DNA from: Sinonovacula constricta
Lineage: Eukaryota; Mollusca; Bivalvia; Cardiida; Solecurtidae
Assembly: GCA_007844125.1 (NCBI GenBank)
Contig: CM017558.1
Location: 42,776,769 to 42,840,768, forward strand
Reading direction: 5' to 3'
DNA length: 64,000 nucleotides
Positions within the stretch are counted from its first letter, which is position 1; the number at the start of each line of letters is the position of its first letter. Below, one piece after another: positions 61,701-64,000 of the stretch. The position numbers and the translations under genes were made by a program. The notes below the pieces were generated by a model, which had not been told where the DNA came from, ran no database searches, and saw only the letters and a program-made list of their open reading frames with translations.

Positions 61701-62713
61701 TGGCAGTCATCTTCACAAGGCCTGGCTCTGGTGTCTACTGGCAGTCATCCTCACAAGGCCTGGCTCTGGTGTCTACTAGAAGTCATCCTCACAAGGCCTG
61801 GCTCTGGTGTCTACTGGCAGTCATCCTCACAAGGCCTGGCTCTGGTGTCTACTAGAAGTCATCCTCACAAGGCCTGGCTCTGGTGTCTATACTGGCAGTC
61901 ATCCTCACAAGGCCTGGCTCTGGTGTCTACTAGAAGTCATCCTCACAAGGCCTGGCTCTGGTGTCTACTATGTCATCCTCACAAGGCCTGGCTCTGGTGT
62001 CTACTATGTCATGCTCACAAGGCCTGGCTCTGGTGTCTACTAGAAGTCATCTTCACAAGGCCTGGCTCTGGTGTCTACTAGAAGTAATCCTCACAAGGCC
62101 TGGCTCTGGTGTCTACTGGCAGTCATCCTCACAAGGCCTGGCTCTGATGTCTACTAGAAGTCATCCTCACCAGGCCTGGCTCTGGTGTCTACTAGAAGTC
62201 ATCCTCACAAGGCCTGGCTCTGGTGTCTACTAGAAGTCATCTTCACAAGGCCTGGCTCTGGTGTCTACTAGAAGTCATCCTCACAAGGCCTGGCTCTGGT
62301 GTCTACTAGAAGTCATCCTCACAAGGCCTGGCTCTGGTGTCTACTAGAAGTCATCTTCACAAGGCCTGGCTCTGGTGTCTACTAGAAGTCATCCTCACAA
62401 GGCCTGGCTCTGGTGTCTACTAGAAGTCACCCTCACAAGGCCTGGCTCTGGTGTCTACTAGAAGTCATCCTCACAAGGCCTGGCTCTGGTGTCTACTATG
62501 TCATCCTCACAAGGCCTGGCTCTGGTGTCTACTAGAAGTCATCCTCACAAGGCCTGGCTCTGGTGTCTACTGGCAGTCATCCTCACAAGGCCTGGCTCTG
62601 GTGTCTACTAGAAGTCATCCTCACAAGGCCTGGCTCTGGTGTCTACTATGTCATCCTCACAAGGCCTGGCTCTGGTGTCTACTAGAAGTCTTCCTCACAA
62701 GGCCTGGCTCTGG
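52733..62713. repeat. 38-bp minisatellite, about 260 copies (10 kb)
   Basis: The unit is GTGTCTACTAGAAGTCATCC, TCACAAGGCCTGGCTCTG. Length variants include a 36-bp unit (CTACTATGTCATCC) and a 40-bp unit (CTATACTAGAAG). Block copying is visible: the marked CACACGGCCTAGCTC variant occurs at 54121 and 54783 (offset 662 bp), and the segment with GTCTAGTAGATGTC plus GTCCATACTAGAATTC occurs at about 59221 and 60097 (offset 876 bp). Overlapping plus-strand open frames are by-products. Confidence 0.97.
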
Positions 62714-62835
62714 AACAAAAGTTAAAAAATGTGTTAAAAGTCAAGTGGAATTACTATTGCCTCTGTATGGTATTGTATGGGTTAATAGAAACTCTTTTAT
62801 CAAAGAAATAGTTAGTAAGTTGAGCAATCTTTATG
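62714..62835. other. Short unique spacer between arrays
   Basis: About 120 bp of unique sequence between the 38-bp and the final 55-bp array. No gene was seen. Confidence 0.6.
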
Positions 62836-63768
62836 ATTATGTTACACTATGAATTTGATCCATACCAAGATAATGGGTGCAGGCATTATGCTTATGTTAC
62901 ACTATGGATTTGATCCATACCAAGATAATGGGTGCAGGCATTATGCTTATGTTACAGTATGGATTTGATCCATACCTAGATAATGGGTGCAGGCATTATG
63001 CTTATGTTACACTATGGATTTGATCCATACCTAGATAATGGGTGCAGGCATTATGCTTATGTTACACTATGGATTTGATCCATACCTAGATAATGGGTGC
63101 AGGCATTATGCTTATGTTACACTATGGATTTGATCCATACCTAGATAATGGGTGCAGGCATTATGCTTATGTTACACTATGGATTTGATCCATACCAAGA
63201 TAATGGGTGCAGGCATTATGCTTATGTTACACTATGGATTTGATCCATACCTAGATAATGGGTGCAGGCATTATGCTTATGTTACACTATGGATTTGATC
63301 CATACCTAGATAATGGGTGCAGGCATTATGCTTATGTTACACTATGGATTTGATCCATACCAAGATAATGGGTGCAGGCATTATGCTTATGTTACACTAT
63401 GGATTTGATCCATACCTAGATAATGGGTGCAGGCATTATGCTTATGTTACACTATGGATTTGATCCATACCTAGATAATGGGTGCAGGCATTATGCTTAT
63501 GTTACACTATGGATTTGATCCATACCAAGATAATGGGTGCAGGCATTATGCTTATGTTACACTATGGATTTGATCCATACCTAGATAATGGGTGCAGGCA
63601 TTATGCTTATGTTACACTATGGATTTGATCCATACCTAGATGATGGGTGCAGGCATTATGCTTATGTTACACTATGGATTTGATCCATACCAAGATAATG
63701 GGTGCAGGCATTATGCTTATGTTACACTATGGATTTGATCCATACCTAGATAATGGGTGCAGGCATTA
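62836..63768. repeat. 55-bp minisatellite with three-unit higher order
   Basis: About 17 very similar copies of TTATGCTTATGTTACACTAT, GGATTTGATCCATACCTAGA, TAATGGGTGCAGGCA. Each contains the inverted repeat ATGGAT-TTG-ATCCAT. From the sixth copy onwards, CCAAG and CCTAG variants follow a regular order (one CAAG, then two CTAG), a 165-bp higher-order unit. Very low divergence suggests recent growth. Confidence 0.96.
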
Positions 63769-64000
63769 TTTGCTGAACACGTGAATGCATATTCAATATT
63801 TAATTATGTGTTACAGCAATTAAGAACCTTTGACAAGGTAACCATTACATAAGCAGTATTAACCAAATTATGTAATTTTATACCACGAGTTATGTACAAT
63901 ATTTCTGCTCTAATAAATAAAAAATGTATGTATATCTGTGTACTATGTACATTAACCATGTTAGGGTTCTCTATATATAGGATTTATTTATGTCCAGAGA
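63769..64000. other. Unique AT-rich end of window
   Basis: No gene or repeat was seen. An AATAAATAAAAAA run at about 63912 is unremarkable in this base composition. Confidence 0.5.

Overview
The window is animal nuclear DNA, AT-rich, with spliced exons, tRNA-derived SINEs and very large minisatellites. There is no sign of prokaryotic or viral organisation. The SINE types and general style suggest a lophotrochozoan, perhaps a bivalve mollusc; that is inference and cannot be settled here.

One plus-strand gene explains nearly all the recognisable coding sequence. Seventeen exons between 1525 and 50809, plus one weaker candidate counted among them, encode a homologue of HAUS5, a subunit of the augmin (HAUS) complex that recruits gamma-tubulin to spindle microtubules. 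Support comes from the N-terminal segment (LCQGPTAAIW...THVHS, then VKGNL), the coiled-coil exons, the SIHQL segment and the C-terminal WWEQPGQ motif. These occur in the same order as in vertebrate HAUS5, and most exon junctions agree in phase. Summed exon length, about 670 codons if repeats are counted once, is close to the roughly 630 residues of the human protein as I recall it.

About two thirds of the window is tandem repeat. The main arrays have units of 54 bp (1.9-2.7 kb), 34 bp (3.8-8.0 kb), about 35 bp (9.2-9.5 kb), about 55 bp (12.4-13.9 kb), 57 bp (18.2-29.9 kb), 15 bp (34.1-34.3 kb), 72 bp (37.3-38.55 kb), 39 bp (38.55-39.75 kb), 71 bp (40.2-48.0 kb), 70 bp (50.5-51.9 kb), 38 bp (52.7-62.7 kb) and 55 bp (62.8-63.8 kb). 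A coding exon is also triplicated with a 117-bp unit (32.57-32.92 kb).

The most unusual point is that several arrays are built from the gene's own exon edges. The 72-bp unit contains the end of exon 13 plus its 5' splice site and keeps the reading frame. The 70-bp unit is the final coding stretch with its stop codon. The 117-bp unit is most of exon 10. The 34-bp unit resembles the end of exon 3 plus its donor. The gene as read also has several frame problems (exons 5, 7, 10, 12 and the terminal stop), so it is either a decaying copy, a gene with unusual splicing, or an assembly with residual errors. Long minus-strand open frames of up to 1369 codons are by-products of a 57-bp period and are not called as genes.
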